From Streptomyces humicola (lineage in GTDB: Bacteria > Actinomycetota > Actinomycetes > Streptomycetales > Streptomycetaceae): a stretch of 64,000 nt of DNA. This document shows, one piece after another, positions 26,644-35,654 of the stretch. Position 1 is the stretch's first letter. Each line of letters opens with the position of its first letter. The notes beneath the pieces were generated by a model. It was given only the letters and a program-made list of their open reading frames with translations. It ran no database searches and was not told where the DNA came from. The stretch is taken from NCBI RefSeq assembly GCF_024436035.1, contig NZ_JANFNG010000002.1, positions 434,001 through 498,000 on the forward strand, written 5' to 3'. A program made the position numbers and the translations under genes.

Positions 26644-27498
26644 ATGCCGGTGGAACTGCATACCAGGGCGAGGGCGACCCGTGCCGGCGCCGTCGTCGCC
26701 GCGCTCCTGACGGCCGCGCTCCTCAGCTCCGCCACCACGACGAACCGCTCTTCGGCGGCGCACACAGCGGCGCTCCCCCAGGCCGCCGCGCTCTCGCCCG
26801 GCCCGGCCGCGGCGCGGGCGGCGGCCGCCGTCAGCTCCCTCGTCCACGAGCTGCCGAACTTCCCCGACTCCTACCGGGTGGGCGCCCTGTTCGCCCTCAC
26901 CGGCCAGGTGCACCACTACTGCACTGCAAGCGTCGTCGACAGCCCGCACCGCAACCTGGTGATCACCGCCGCCCACTGCGTCCACTCGGGGGCGGGCGGC
27001 GGCTACCGCTCCGGCCTCGGATTCGCCCCCGGGTACCGGGACAGCACCTACCCGGCGGGGATGTGGCGGGTGCACTCCGAACTGGTGGCACCGGGCTGGC
27101 GGGAGAGCACCGACCCCGACGTCGATGTGGCCTTCCTGGTGATGGAGCCTCGGGACGGGCGCAACATCGAGGACGTGGTGGGCGGCAACCCCCTGGAGAC
27201 CGGCGGCCAACCCGGCAGGACGCGGATGATCGGCTACCCCGACACCACCGACGCGCCCGTCTCGTGCACCGGCACCGCCACCCGCTACTCCGACACCCAA
27301 CTGCGCATCTACTGCCCGGGCTTCACCGCCGGCACCAGCGGCGGCCCGTGGCTCGCCGACCCCGACCCGTGGGGCGGCGGAGACGTGACCGGGGTGATCG
27401 GCGGCTATCAGTACGGCGGCAACAGCCCCGACATCTCGTACAGCAGCTACTTCGACGACCAGGTCGAGGCGCTGTACGAGCAGGCCGCCACCGAGTGA
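26644..27498 (+). CDS. Secreted trypsin-like serine protease (paralogue)
   Basis: The 284-residue protein has a signal peptide and an Ala-rich pro-region. The S1 triad is His in VITAAHCVHSG, Asp in PDVDVAFLVME, and Ser in AGTSGGPW. It shares NIEDVVGGN, IGYPDTTD and VIGGYQYGGNSPDISYSSYF with the protease encoded at 24739-25695, so the two are paralogues. Its stop directly abuts the stop of lysX with no intergenic base. The ATG at 26644 has AAGGATG-type sequence immediately before it. Confidence 0.87.
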   Translation: MPVELHTRARATRAGAVVAALLTAALLSSATTTNRSSAAHTAALPQAAALSPGPAAARAAAAVSSLVHELPNFPDSYRVGALFALTGQVHHYCTASVVDSPHRNLVITAAHCVHSGAGGGYRSGLGFAPGYRDSTYPAGMWRVHSELVAPGWRESTDPDVDVAFLVMEPRDGRNIEDVVGGNPLETGGQPGRTRMIGYPDTTDAPVSCTGTATRYSDTQLRIYCPGFTAGTSGGPWLADPDPWGGGDVTGVIGGYQYGGNSPDISYSSYFDDQVEALYEQAATE

Positions 27499-30400
27499 TC
27501 ACTGCTTGCGGACGAGGGGGAACGGCAGCGTCTCGCGGATGGTCAGGCCGGTGATGAACATGACGAGCCGGTCCACGCCGATGCCGAGCCCGCCGGTGGG
27601 CGGCATGGCGTATTCAAGCGCGGTGAGGAAGTCCTCGTCGATCTCCATCGCCTCGGGGTCGCCGCCCGCCGCAAGCAGCGACTGCTGGGTGAGCCTGCGG
27701 CGCTGCTCGACCGGATTGATCAACTCCGAGTAGGCGGTTCCCAGTTCGGTACCGAAGGCGACCAGGTCCCATCGTTCGGCGAGCCGCGGGTCGGTGCGGT
27801 GCTGCCGGGTCAGCGGTGAGACCTCGGTGGGGAAGTCCTTGTAGAAGGTGGGCAGGGTGGTGCGCTCCTCGACCAGGCGCTCGTACATCTCCAGTACCAC
27901 ATCACCGCGGCTCATGCCGGGCCCGTACGGCACGGCCGCCCGGTCGCACAGCGCGGTGAGGGTGCGCAGCTCGGTCCCGGGGCCGACCTCCTCGCCGAGC
28001 GCCTCCGACAGTGCCCCGTACACCGTCTTGACGGGCCACTCGCCGGAGATGTCGTGCTCGGTGCGTTCGCCGTCCGGGCCGGTGCGGTAGATCACGGGCG
28101 AGCCGTTGGCGGCGATGGCGGCGGCCTGCACCAGTTCGCGGGTGAGGCCGAGCATCACGGTGTAGTCGGCGAACGCCTGGTAGGCCTCCAGCATGGTGAA
28201 TTCGGGGTTGTGCTTGTACGAGGTGCCTTCGTTGCGGAAGGTTCGGCCGAGCTCGAAGACCTTCTCCATCCCCCCGACGCACAGTCGCTTGAGGTAGAGC
28301 TCGGGTGCGATGCGCAGATACAGGTCGAGGCCGTAGGCGTTGATGTGGGTGATGAACGGGCGGGCGTTGGCACCGCCGTGCACCTGCTGCAGCATCGGCG
28401 TCTCGACCTCGAGGAAGCCCCGGTCCAGCAGCCCCTGGCGCAGCGCCTGCACCGCGTTGCTGCGTGCGGTGAGGATGTCACGGGCCTCCGGGCGGATGAC
28501 GAGGTCGACATAGCGCTGGCGCACCCGGACCTCGGGGTCGGTCAGGCCGCGGCGCTTGTCCGGCAGGGGGCGCAGGCACTTGGCCGTCATCCGCCAGGAG
28601 CGGGCGAAGACCGACAGCTCCCCGAGGTCGCTCGCGCCGATCTCGCCGTCGACCTGGATGTGGTCGCCGAGGTCGACGTCGGAGGTGAAGCGGGCGAGCC
28701 CGTCCGCCCCGAGATCGGAGCGGGTCAGCACGATCTGCAGGTCGGCCGACCAGTCGCGCAGTACGGCGAAGACCACGCCGCCGAAGTCGCGGACGCGCAG
28801 CACGCGCCCTGCGACGATCACCGTCTGTCCGGTACGCCGTCCCGGTTTCGGGTCCGGGTGCGCGGCGCGGATCTCGCCGAGGGTGTGGGTGCGGGTGGCG
28901 GTGACGGGGTAGGGGTCCTGGCCGTCGTCGTGGAGCCGGTCGAGCTTCTGGCGCCGCACCCGGACCTGTTCGGGGAGCGCGGACAGGTCGTCCACGGCGG
29001 CGAGCGCCGCCTCGGGCCCGCCGGTGCCGGCCAGGTCCACCTCGGTGAGCGGCGGGAGCGGCGTGGCGCTCGCGGGCGGGCGCACCCCCCTGGGCCGCCT
29101 GCTGAGCGTCGGCAGGGCGACGAAGCCCTCGGCGATACCGGAGGCGAGGCCGATCCGGGCCAGCAGCCTGGCCTCGGGGAAGCACAGAAACCGCGGATAC
29201 CAGTCGGGCCGGTACTTCACATTCGACCGGTACAGCGCCTCCAGCTGCCAGAACTTGGAGAAGAACAGCAGCAGCCTGCGCCACATCCGCAGCACCGGCC
29301 CGGCGCCGATGCGCGCGCCCTCCTCGAAGACCGCACGGAAGACGGCGAAGTTCAGCGAGATCCGCTTGATGCCGAGCCGCGGCGCCTGGGCGGCGACCTC
29401 GGAGACCATGAATTCCATGATCCCGTTGGGCGCGGCGCGGTCGCGTCGCATCACGTCGAGCGAGATGCCGTCGGTGCCCCAGGGGACGAAGGAGAGCAGT
29501 GCTGCGGTGCGGCCCTCGGCGTCGACCGCCTCGACGAGCAGGCAGTCGCCGTCGGCCGGGTCGCCGAGGCGGCCGAGGGCCATGGAGAAGCCGCGCTCGG
29601 TCTCGGTGTCCCGCCAGGCGTCGGCCAACCGGATGACGTCGGCCATCTCCTCGGGGGTCAGGGCCGAGTGGCGGCGGATGCGGGTGGTCATGCCGGCGCG
29701 CTGGACGCGGTTGACGGCCTGCCGGGTGACGCGCATGTCGCGCCCGTTGAGGTCGAACTTCGCCGGATACAGGACGGCTTCGTCGCCCAGTTGCAGAGCG
29801 TTGAGCCCGGCCCTGGCGTATGCCCTGGCGCCTTCCTCGCTGGCGCCCATGACCGCGGGCACCCATGCGTAGCGGCGGGCGAGGTCGAGCCACGCGTCGA
29901 TCGCGGGGCCCCATGAGCCGACCTCGCCGAGCGGATCGGAGCTGGCCAGGCACACGCCGGCCTCGACGCGGTAGGTGACGGCCGCTCCCCCGCCCGGTGC
30001 AAACACCACGGCCTTGTCCCGGCGGGTGGCGAAGTAGCCGAGGGAGTCCTGGCCGCCGTAGCGGGCCAGCAGGGCGCGGATGCGGGCCTCCTGGTCCTCG
30101 TGCAGTCCCGCCTGGGCCCGCTGCGAGCGGAACAGCACGGCGGCGGCGTTGAGCAGGGCGAGGGCGCCGAAGAGGCCGAGGAAAAAGCTGAGCGCCGCGG
30201 GCGGGTGGCCGTTGAAGGTGTGGGCGCCGAGGTAGAAGCCGCCGAGGACGCGGTTGGCGGCCCACCCCAGGCGCTGTCCCTCCGGCAGGCCGCCCGGGAA
30301 GGCGTAGACGAGTCCCCAGCCGGCGAGGACGGCGACAGCGAGCCCGAGCACGAGCACGCCGAGCGCCCGCCAGAACGCCCCGCGCCGCACCCGGGCCGAG

Positions 30401-30801
30401 AACTGCCGGTACGACACGAGAAGCAGCAGCGCCACGATCCCGGTGATGGCCAGGCTGACCACGGCCTCGGCGAAGCTGACCATGGTGAAGGTCAGTGCCT
30501 CGGCGAGCAGGACGAGCGCGATGTAGAACGTGACGACCCACCAGGCGACGCGTTTCCTCGCGCCGAGGGCGCCCGCGAGCAGCAGCAGGAAGACGGCGTA
30601 GGCGAGGTTGGGCGAGGCGGGTACGAGCCATTCGTTGATCAGCCGCAGTACGGGGTCGAGCAGGAAGCGCAGCGGACTGATCAGCGCGCTCAGCGCGCAC
30701 GCGGCGCCGAGCAGCCCGAAGAAGGTGCCGAACCAGGTGGGAACGCGGTCGAGGGCCCGCTGCCACCGGCTGGTCCGGGTGGTGTCGTCCGCGGCGCTCA
30801 T
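27499..30801 (-). CDS. lysX: Bifunctional lysylphosphatidylglycerol synthetase / lysyl-tRNA synthetase LysX
   Basis: A 1100-residue fusion. The N-terminal third is a membrane domain of about seven segments. A MprF-type lysyl transferase domain (DUF2156) spans about 225-560, with SDPLGEVGSW, WRDTETERGFSMALGRLGDPADGDC and GIMEFMVSEVA. An OB-fold follows at about 655-760. A class II lysyl-tRNA synthetase core ends the protein: RYVDLVIRPE (motif 1), FRNEGTSYKHNPEFTMLEAYQ (motif 2) and GGLGIGVDRLVMFITG (motif 3). In mycobacteria LysX lysinylates phosphatidylglycerol and protects from cationic peptides. The housekeeping LysRS is expected elsewhere. Confidence 0.96.
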   Translation of the reverse strand: MSAADDTTRTSRWQRALDRVPTWFGTFFGLLGAACALSALISPLRFLLDPVLRLINEWLVPASPNLAYAVFLLLLAGALGARKRVAWWVVTFYIALVLLAEALTFTMVSFAEAVVSLAITGIVALLLLVSYRQFSARVRRGAFWRALGVLVLGLAVAVLAGWGLVYAFPGGLPEGQRLGWAANRVLGGFYLGAHTFNGHPPAALSFFLGLFGALALLNAAAVLFRSQRAQAGLHEDQEARIRALLARYGGQDSLGYFATRRDKAVVFAPGGGAAVTYRVEAGVCLASSDPLGEVGSWGPAIDAWLDLARRYAWVPAVMGASEEGARAYARAGLNALQLGDEAVLYPAKFDLNGRDMRVTRQAVNRVQRAGMTTRIRRHSALTPEEMADVIRLADAWRDTETERGFSMALGRLGDPADGDCLLVEAVDAEGRTAALLSFVPWGTDGISLDVMRRDRAAPNGIMEFMVSEVAAQAPRLGIKRISLNFAVFRAVFEEGARIGAGPVLRMWRRLLLFFSKFWQLEALYRSNVKYRPDWYPRFLCFPEARLLARIGLASGIAEGFVALPTLSRRPRGVRPPASATPLPPLTEVDLAGTGGPEAALAAVDDLSALPEQVRVRRQKLDRLHDDGQDPYPVTATRTHTLGEIRAAHPDPKPGRRTGQTVIVAGRVLRVRDFGGVVFAVLRDWSADLQIVLTRSDLGADGLARFTSDVDLGDHIQVDGEIGASDLGELSVFARSWRMTAKCLRPLPDKRRGLTDPEVRVRQRYVDLVIRPEARDILTARSNAVQALRQGLLDRGFLEVETPMLQQVHGGANARPFITHINAYGLDLYLRIAPELYLKRLCVGGMEKVFELGRTFRNEGTSYKHNPEFTMLEAYQAFADYTVMLGLTRELVQAAAIAANGSPVIYRTGPDGERTEHDISGEWPVKTVYGALSEALGEEVGPGTELRTLTALCDRAAVPYGPGMSRGDVVLEMYERLVEERTTLPTFYKDFPTEVSPLTRQHRTDPRLAERWDLVAFGTELGTAYSELINPVEQRRRLTQQSLLAAGGDPEAMEIDEDFLTALEYAMPPTGGLGIGVDRLVMFITGLTIRETLPFPLVRKQ

Positions 30802-30982
30802 GACCCTCCCTGTGTCGGCCGGCCGGGTGCCGGAGGATGTGCGGTCGTTCCCAAGGTCACGGTATGGCAGGTGCGCTGCTGTTGGCGCCGTGGTGGGCCG
30901 GGAGCCTCCGGCGTGGCGCCGGGATCTGCAGCTGTGGTGACCATATAGTCCGCCCGTGGACGCGCCACGAACACGTCTCGTG

Positions 30983-31022
30983 CCCGGAAAGGACCGGAAA
31001 GGACCGGCGAGGACCGGCGAGG
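30983..31022. repeat. Four 10-bp tandem repeats upstream of methyltransferase gene
   Basis: Units TGCCCGGAAA, GGACCGGAAA, GGACCGGCGA and GGACCGGCGA run head-to-tail, ending in GAGGAG, 13 bases before the methyltransferase start. Each unit carries a purine-rich Shine-Dalgarno-like core, so repeat number could affect translation. That is inference. Confidence 0.5.
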
Positions 31023-31034
31023 AGCTGCATTCTC

Positions 31035-31853
31035 ATGCCCGACCCAGGACCTGCCGGAGCGCATGGGGCGCACGAGAGCGGCGGCAGGAGGCTCACCACC
31101 AACCGCGCCGCCGTCGGTCACCGGGTCGGCTACGCCGTGCGCCATCCCGAACGGGTGCCGCGCCATCTGGTGCGCGCCGGGCGGGACGCCTGGCTGCGGA
31201 TGCGGCACCCGGACCACGTCGCGTACTACCGGGCGGTGATGCGGCACGACACATCGCGCGGCGCGGACGCGGCGGTCGGCAGTGGGACGCGTGAGGGCTG
31301 GCTGCGGCTCGGGGCGATGCAGTTCGACTACCTGGTCTCGCACGGCCTGCGCCCCGGCGACCGGATGCTGGAGATCGGGTGCGGCAATCTGCGGGCCGGC
31401 TGGCGCTTCATCGACTACCTGGAGACGGGGAACTACTACGGTATCGACATCTCCCCCGACATCCTCATCGCGGCCCAGGACACGCTGGCGCGGCAGCGGC
31501 TGCAACACAAGCTGCCGCGGCTCACGCCGGTGCGCGATCTTCGGTTCGCCTTCCTTCCGGAGGCGCACTTCCGGGTGGTGCATGCGCACAGCGTCTTCTC
31601 GCACTCGCCGCTGCACGTGATCGACGAGTGCCTGGCGCACGTCGGGCGCGTGCTCACCCCGGACGGGTGGTTCGACTTCACCTTCGACCGGACGGAGGGG
31701 ACCGAACACCATGTCCTGCGGGAGGACTTCTACTACCGCACGCAGACGCTGGTCGCGCTGGCGCAGGCGCACGGTCTTCGGGCGCGGTTCATGGACGACT
31801 GGGAGGCGCTGCCGCACGGCCAGTCCAAGCTCCGGGTGACCCTGGCGCGGTGA
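31035..31853 (+). CDS. Class I SAM-dependent methyltransferase
   Basis: The 272-residue protein has a SAM motif I at RMLEIGCGNLRAGWRF (about residue 115), motif II YYGIDISPDILIAAQ, and HVGRVLTPDGWFDFTF. There is no membrane segment. The N-terminal 80 residues are basic and family-specific. The ATG at 31035 has GAGGAG upstream, next to the 10-bp tandem repeats. It is divergent from lysX with a 233-bp gap. The methyl acceptor is unknown; proteins of this sort occur near glycan or lipid genes. Confidence 0.8.
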   Translation: MPDPGPAGAHGAHESGGRRLTTNRAAVGHRVGYAVRHPERVPRHLVRAGRDAWLRMRHPDHVAYYRAVMRHDTSRGADAAVGSGTREGWLRLGAMQFDYLVSHGLRPGDRMLEIGCGNLRAGWRFIDYLETGNYYGIDISPDILIAAQDTLARQRLQHKLPRLTPVRDLRFAFLPEAHFRVVHAHSVFSHSPLHVIDECLAHVGRVLTPDGWFDFTFDRTEGTEHHVLREDFYYRTQTLVALAQAHGLRARFMDDWEALPHGQSKLRVTLAR

Positions 31854-31854
31854 C

Positions 31855-31906
31855 GCCCCGTCGGCGGCAGGCGGGACCCCCGTACCCGTCCGCCGCCGTC
31901 CGGGGC
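31855..31906. terminator. Probable terminator hairpin
   Basis: Imperfect stem: outer GCCCCG/CGGGGC and inner CGGCGG/CCGCCG, directly after the methyltransferase stop and before the convergent oxygenase gene. Confidence 0.45.
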
Positions 31907-31949
31907 GCGTTCACCGGCTGCTGCCGTTCGGCTCAGCAGCGCCGGTGGC

Positions 31950-32924
31950 TCACTGGTCGCGCCGCGTCTGCGCGTAGCAACGGCGCAGCCAGCGGGCCCG
32001 GCCGGGAGCCGCGGGCTCGAACGGTACGCGGCGGTGGAGCACCCGGCGGTTGTCGAAGACGTGGAAGTCGCCGGCCCCGATGAGCACCGACGTGCCGTCC
32101 AGCTCCCCCAGCCGCCGCTCGAACCGATTGAGCGCGCGGTTGGCGCGCAGGGTGAGGCCGGAGATGCGGCCGGGCCCGTAGCGCACGGCGTCACGACCCG
32201 AGGGCAGCGTCCACATCACCGGGACGCCCTCGCGCGTGAGCGGGCCGGCGCCGGACCCGGCGGCGTACGACTCGGGGGCGGTGATGAGGAACTCCGGCAG
32301 ACGCAGGTCGTCCAGCACCCACTGCGGTAGCGCGGTGGTCACCGTGTCGACGGTGAGCAGCTCGGTGGGCACGCCCTCGTCGTTGCGCATGCCGTAGAAG
32401 GACAGGTAGTGCGGGATGGCAATGGACGACTCTGCCTTCTCCTCGTGGTCGAGCACGGAATCGTCCGTGTGCCAGTCGAGCGGGGCGGAGTAGCCCCATG
32501 AGGTGAGCGTCCCTCCGGACCCGGGGCGGGGGGCGACGTTGCGCATCAGCCGCCCGTCGTTCTCCCAGCGGTAGGCGACCGGCAGGAGACCGAGCAGGTG
32601 CAGCATGCCGAACTGGACGAGGTTGGGAACGGTCAGGTCCCTTTCGTCGCAGAACCCGTCCACCGGGGTCGGTATCCAGTGGCGCGGCTGCGGGAGGTTG
32701 GAGACCGTCAGCCAGGGCGACGGGTCGCCACGCCATTCGAAGAAACGTTCCAGCACGGCGGCGGGAAGGTGGTTGCGCAGATGCTTCGCCCCGGTCTCGG
32801 CGAAGGTGCGGGCATGGGAATCGGATACGGAATGCGCCGTCGCCGTCTGTGCGCAGAATTCCTCGGAAATGGCCTCCCTTGCATCGTCGGCGACGCAGAC
32901 ACTTCCCCCAAGAACGTCGAGCAT
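31950..32924 (-). CDS. Fe(II)/2-oxoglutarate-dependent oxygenase (TauD/clavaminate synthase-like)
   Basis: The 324-residue enzyme has the iron triad visible as WHTDDS (His152, Asp154) and distal His297 in NRRVLHRRVPF, with 2-oxoglutarate-binding Arg near 309-311 (GRARW). The lid and sequence resemble the VioC/AsnO group that hydroxylates free amino acids such as Arg or Asn. Most AsnO/VioC members have HxE; here it is HxD, as in TauD. The ATG at 32924 follows GGAGACATCGAAAGGA. It stands alone, with no NRPS genes nearby, so the substrate is unknown. Confidence 0.86.
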   Translation of the reverse strand: MLDVLGGSVCVADDAREAISEEFCAQTATAHSVSDSHARTFAETGAKHLRNHLPAAVLERFFEWRGDPSPWLTVSNLPQPRHWIPTPVDGFCDERDLTVPNLVQFGMLHLLGLLPVAYRWENDGRLMRNVAPRPGSGGTLTSWGYSAPLDWHTDDSVLDHEEKAESSIAIPHYLSFYGMRNDEGVPTELLTVDTVTTALPQWVLDDLRLPEFLITAPESYAAGSGAGPLTREGVPVMWTLPSGRDAVRYGPGRISGLTLRANRALNRFERRLGELDGTSVLIGAGDFHVFDNRRVLHRRVPFEPAAPGRARWLRRCYAQTRRDQ

Positions 32925-33112
32925 TCCTTTCGATGTCTCCTATCGAGGCACAATTGGACCCGCCAGCGTATCGAATTCATGGACGAAAATGACCGTACCT
33001 CGAAGGCGCGTACCGCACTCCCACGTTCAAGATTTTTTGAGCTGGATCTGAGGTTCCCCTGTGAGGCGCGCCACAAAGAGCGCCCGCGCGCAACCTCTGC
33101 GACGCTGTGCCC

Positions 33113-33790
33113 ATGCGGCTCCTGATCGTCGAGGACGAGAAGCGGCTGGCCGCCGCCCTGGCCAAGGGCCTCGCGGCCGAGGGATTCGCCGTCGACATGA
33201 CCCACGACGGCCTCGAAGGGCTGCACCTGGCCACCACCCAGGACTACGACCTGATCATCCTCGATCTCATGCTCCCGGGCGTGAGCGGCTACCGTGTCTG
33301 CTCCCGGCTGCGCGCCGCCGGCAACACCACGCCGATCCTGATGCTCACCGCCAAGGACGGGGAGCTCGATGAGGCGGAGGGGCTGGACACCGGCGCCGAC
33401 GACTACCTGACCAAGCCGTTCTCGTACGTGGTGCTGCTCGCCCGGGTCCGCGCGGTGCTGCGCCGCAGGAACCGCGACGGCTGCCCGGTGGTCAAGCTCG
33501 GCGACCTGACGGTGGATCCGCACACGCGGCGCTGCTTCCGCGGCGAGGACGAGGTCGCCCTGACCGCCAAGGAGTTCGCCGTGCTCGAACACCTCGCGGC
33601 GCACGCCGGGCAGGTGGTGTCGAAGTCGGAGATCATCGAACACGTCTGGGACTTCGCGTTCGACGGCGACCCGAACATCGTCGAGGTGTACATCAGCACG
33701 CTGCGCCGGAAGATCGACGCGCCGTTCGGGCGCCGCTCGATCTCGACGGTGCGCGGCGCCGGGTACCGGCTGGCGGCCGACGGTGGCTGA
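33113..33790 (+). CDS. OmpR/PhoB-type response regulator
   Basis: The 225-residue regulator has a receiver domain: VEDEK near the start, phosphoacceptor Asp51 in DLIILDLMLPGVSGY, Thr in MLTAKDGE, and Lys in YLTKPF. It is followed by a winged-helix DNA-binding domain (about 130-225; TAKEFAVLEHLAAHAGQVVSKSEI and STVRGAGYRL). The ATG at 33113 gives a standard start; a GTG two codons upstream (33107) is the alternative. It overlaps the histidine kinase gene by 8 bp, so translation is coupled. Confidence 0.93.
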   Translation: MRLLIVEDEKRLAAALAKGLAAEGFAVDMTHDGLEGLHLATTQDYDLIILDLMLPGVSGYRVCSRLRAAGNTTPILMLTAKDGELDEAEGLDTGADDYLTKPFSYVVLLARVRAVLRRRNRDGCPVVKLGDLTVDPHTRRCFRGEDEVALTAKEFAVLEHLAAHAGQVVSKSEIIEHVWDFAFDGDPNIVEVYISTLRRKIDAPFGRRSISTVRGAGYRLAADGG

Positions 33791-35261
33791 CGGACGCGTC
33801 CGCCGGGGCCGTATGCGGCGGCCCTGCTGGTGGGGGTCGGTGCGGGCGCGCACCACTTTGGCGTCGACCGCGGTCGTCGCGGCGGCGCTGGTGGCGGCCG
33901 GGATCGCCGTGCTCACCGCGCTCCACCGGCACCTCGTCGACGGCGCGAGCCTCCAGGCGGAGGTGACCGCCCGTGAGATCGCCGCCCAGGTGGCGGCGGG
34001 CACCACCTTGAACTCGCTCGATCTGCCCGACGCCCAGAACCAGCCGGTCCAGGTGGTCTCACCCGAGGGCCGGGTGCTGGCCGCCGGACGGACGCTGCGG
34101 GGCGCGCCGCCGTTCGCGGACTTCGCCCGCGCGCCCCGGCGGACGTTCCTCGCCCGCACCGATGGCAACCGCTATCGCCATGACGACGACAGGGTCATTC
34201 CGGCGCGCGGATTCGCCACCACCACGGCGCGCTTCGAGGACGTACGGGTGCCGGGCAGCGGCGGCTCGGGCCATGACTTCCGGGTGGCCGCCGTCTTCGC
34301 CACCACCCGGCGCGGCCACACCGTAACCGTCTACGCCGGCGCCTCCCTCAACACCGACCGGCAGGCCGTCGCGGAGGTGCGGCGCGTGATGCTGATCGGG
34401 CTGCCCCTGCTGCTCGCCGTCGTGGGGGCGATGACCTGGCTGGTGACGGGCCGGGCGCTGCGCCCGGTGGAGGGGATCCGGGCCGAGCTCGCCGAGATCA
34501 TGAAGGGGGACCTGTCCCGCCGGGTACCTGAGCCGGTCTCGCGCGACGAGGTGGCGGCGCTCGCGGCCACCACCAACGCCACGCTCGCGGCGCTGGAGGA
34601 AGCGGTGGTGCGGCAACGGCGCTTGGTCGCGGACGCCTCGCACGAGCTGCGCAGCCCCATCGCGAGTCTGCGCACCCAGCTGGAGGTGGCACGTGCGCAT
34701 CCGCACCTGCTGGAGATCGACGGGCTGATCGACGACACGCTGCGGCTCGAACGGCTCGGAGCCGACCTGCTGCTCCTCGCCCGTCTCGACGCAGGCGAGG
34801 AACATCGCACCGAGCCGCTGGATCTAGCCGAGCTCGTCCGGCTGGAACTCGCGCACCGGGCCGCCGACCGGGTGCCGGTCCGATCGGCGATCCCGGACGG
34901 CCCGGTGATGGTGGCGGGCAGCCGCACCCAACTGGCCCGTATCCTGCGCAACCTGGTGGACAACGCGCAGCGCCACGCGGCCTCCGCGATGCACGTCGCC
35001 GTCCACCACCGGCACGGCCGCCAGGTGGTGCTCGACGTCACCGACGACGGTCCCGGCGTCCCCGCGTCGGATCGTGAGCGGATCTTCGAACGGTTCGTGC
35101 GGCTGGACGACGCCCGCAGCCGGGACGCCGGGGGCGCGGGGCTCGGCCTGGCCATCGCGCGCGACCTGGTCCAGCGGCACGGCGGGCGGATCGAGGTCGG
35201 TGACGCGGACGGTGGCGGCGCACGCTTCACCGTGACGCTCGCGGCGCTCACAGCGCAGTAG
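33783..35261 (+). CDS. Sensor histidine kinase
   Basis: The 492-residue membrane kinase has transmembrane segments near residues 25-47 and 205-222 flanking an extracytoplasmic sensor of about 155 residues. A HAMP linker (GRALRPVEGIRAELAEIMKGDLSRRV) follows, then a phosphoacceptor domain with VADASHELRSPIASLRTQLE (H box) and an ATPase domain (NLVDNAQRH N box, DDGPGVP, GAGLGLAIARDL G box). The GTG start overlaps the response regulator gene. The signal is unknown; the sensor is rich in charged residues and lacks known metal motifs. Confidence 0.94.
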   Translation: MADGRVRRGRMRRPCWWGSVRARTTLASTAVVAAALVAAGIAVLTALHRHLVDGASLQAEVTAREIAAQVAAGTTLNSLDLPDAQNQPVQVVSPEGRVLAAGRTLRGAPPFADFARAPRRTFLARTDGNRYRHDDDRVIPARGFATTTARFEDVRVPGSGGSGHDFRVAAVFATTRRGHTVTVYAGASLNTDRQAVAEVRRVMLIGLPLLLAVVGAMTWLVTGRALRPVEGIRAELAEIMKGDLSRRVPEPVSRDEVAALAATTNATLAALEEAVVRQRRLVADASHELRSPIASLRTQLEVARAHPHLLEIDGLIDDTLRLERLGADLLLLARLDAGEEHRTEPLDLAELVRLELAHRAADRVPVRSAIPDGPVMVAGSRTQLARILRNLVDNAQRHAASAMHVAVHHRHGRQVVLDVTDDGPGVPASDRERIFERFVRLDDARSRDAGGAGLGLAIARDLVQRHGGRIEVGDADGGGARFTVTLAALTAQ

Positions 35262-35654
35262 TGCCCGTCACACCGGGGGCGATGGCGACGATCGCGATTC
35301 GTCGAGGAGCCGGGGGGAGCAGGACAGATCGGTGTCGATGAATCCGACGACCTGCGAGGGCGCCGGGTGGTGCACGCCGCGGCGAACCGGCCGCGCAGCC
35401 GTTCGGTCAGCGGGTAGAACTCTCGAAGTCCCGCACGTCGGCCGGGGTCTCGTTCAGCATGGCCACCTCCGGAGGGTGTGCCTGGGTGGCGCCCGGTCTC
35501 AGCGTCGCACCGCCCCGGTGCCCGCGCGATAAGGCCGCTCGGCCCCGTCCGGGATCGTCCGTGCGGCAGTGCCGGGGTGCGGTGGCGCGGAACGGCCCGC
35601 AGGCTGTGGGGTGGTGGTGCCGAGCGGATGGGAGGGACGGGAGGAGCGGAGCCG
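35262..35654. other. Intergenic region with a small or decayed reverse-strand gene
   Basis: A 393-bp gap between the kinase and the FAD oxidoreductase. It holds only the short reverse ORF at 35407-35460 and its apparent continuation in other frames down to about 35275. No other coding signal is seen. Confidence 0.5.
35407..35460 (-). CDS. Short ORF, possibly the start of a frameshifted gene
   Basis: Encodes MLNETPADVRDFESSTR, 17 residues, after an excellent ribosome binding site (GGAGGTGGCC then ATG). A one-base shift near the GAGAG at 35415-35425 would continue as EFYPLTERLRGRFAAA, and a further shift as VHHPAPSQVVGFIDTDLS, ending near 35262. The most likely reading is a decayed gene whose start is preserved; a real micropeptide or leader is the alternative. 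I recognise no family. It is divergent from the FAD oxidoreductase gene. Confidence 0.35.
   Translation of the reverse strand: MLNETPADVRDFESSTR

Noticed and set aside
28054-29916. 620-codon plus-strand open frame
   Set aside because: Antisense shadow of lysX; Gly/Val/Arg-rich with no domain.
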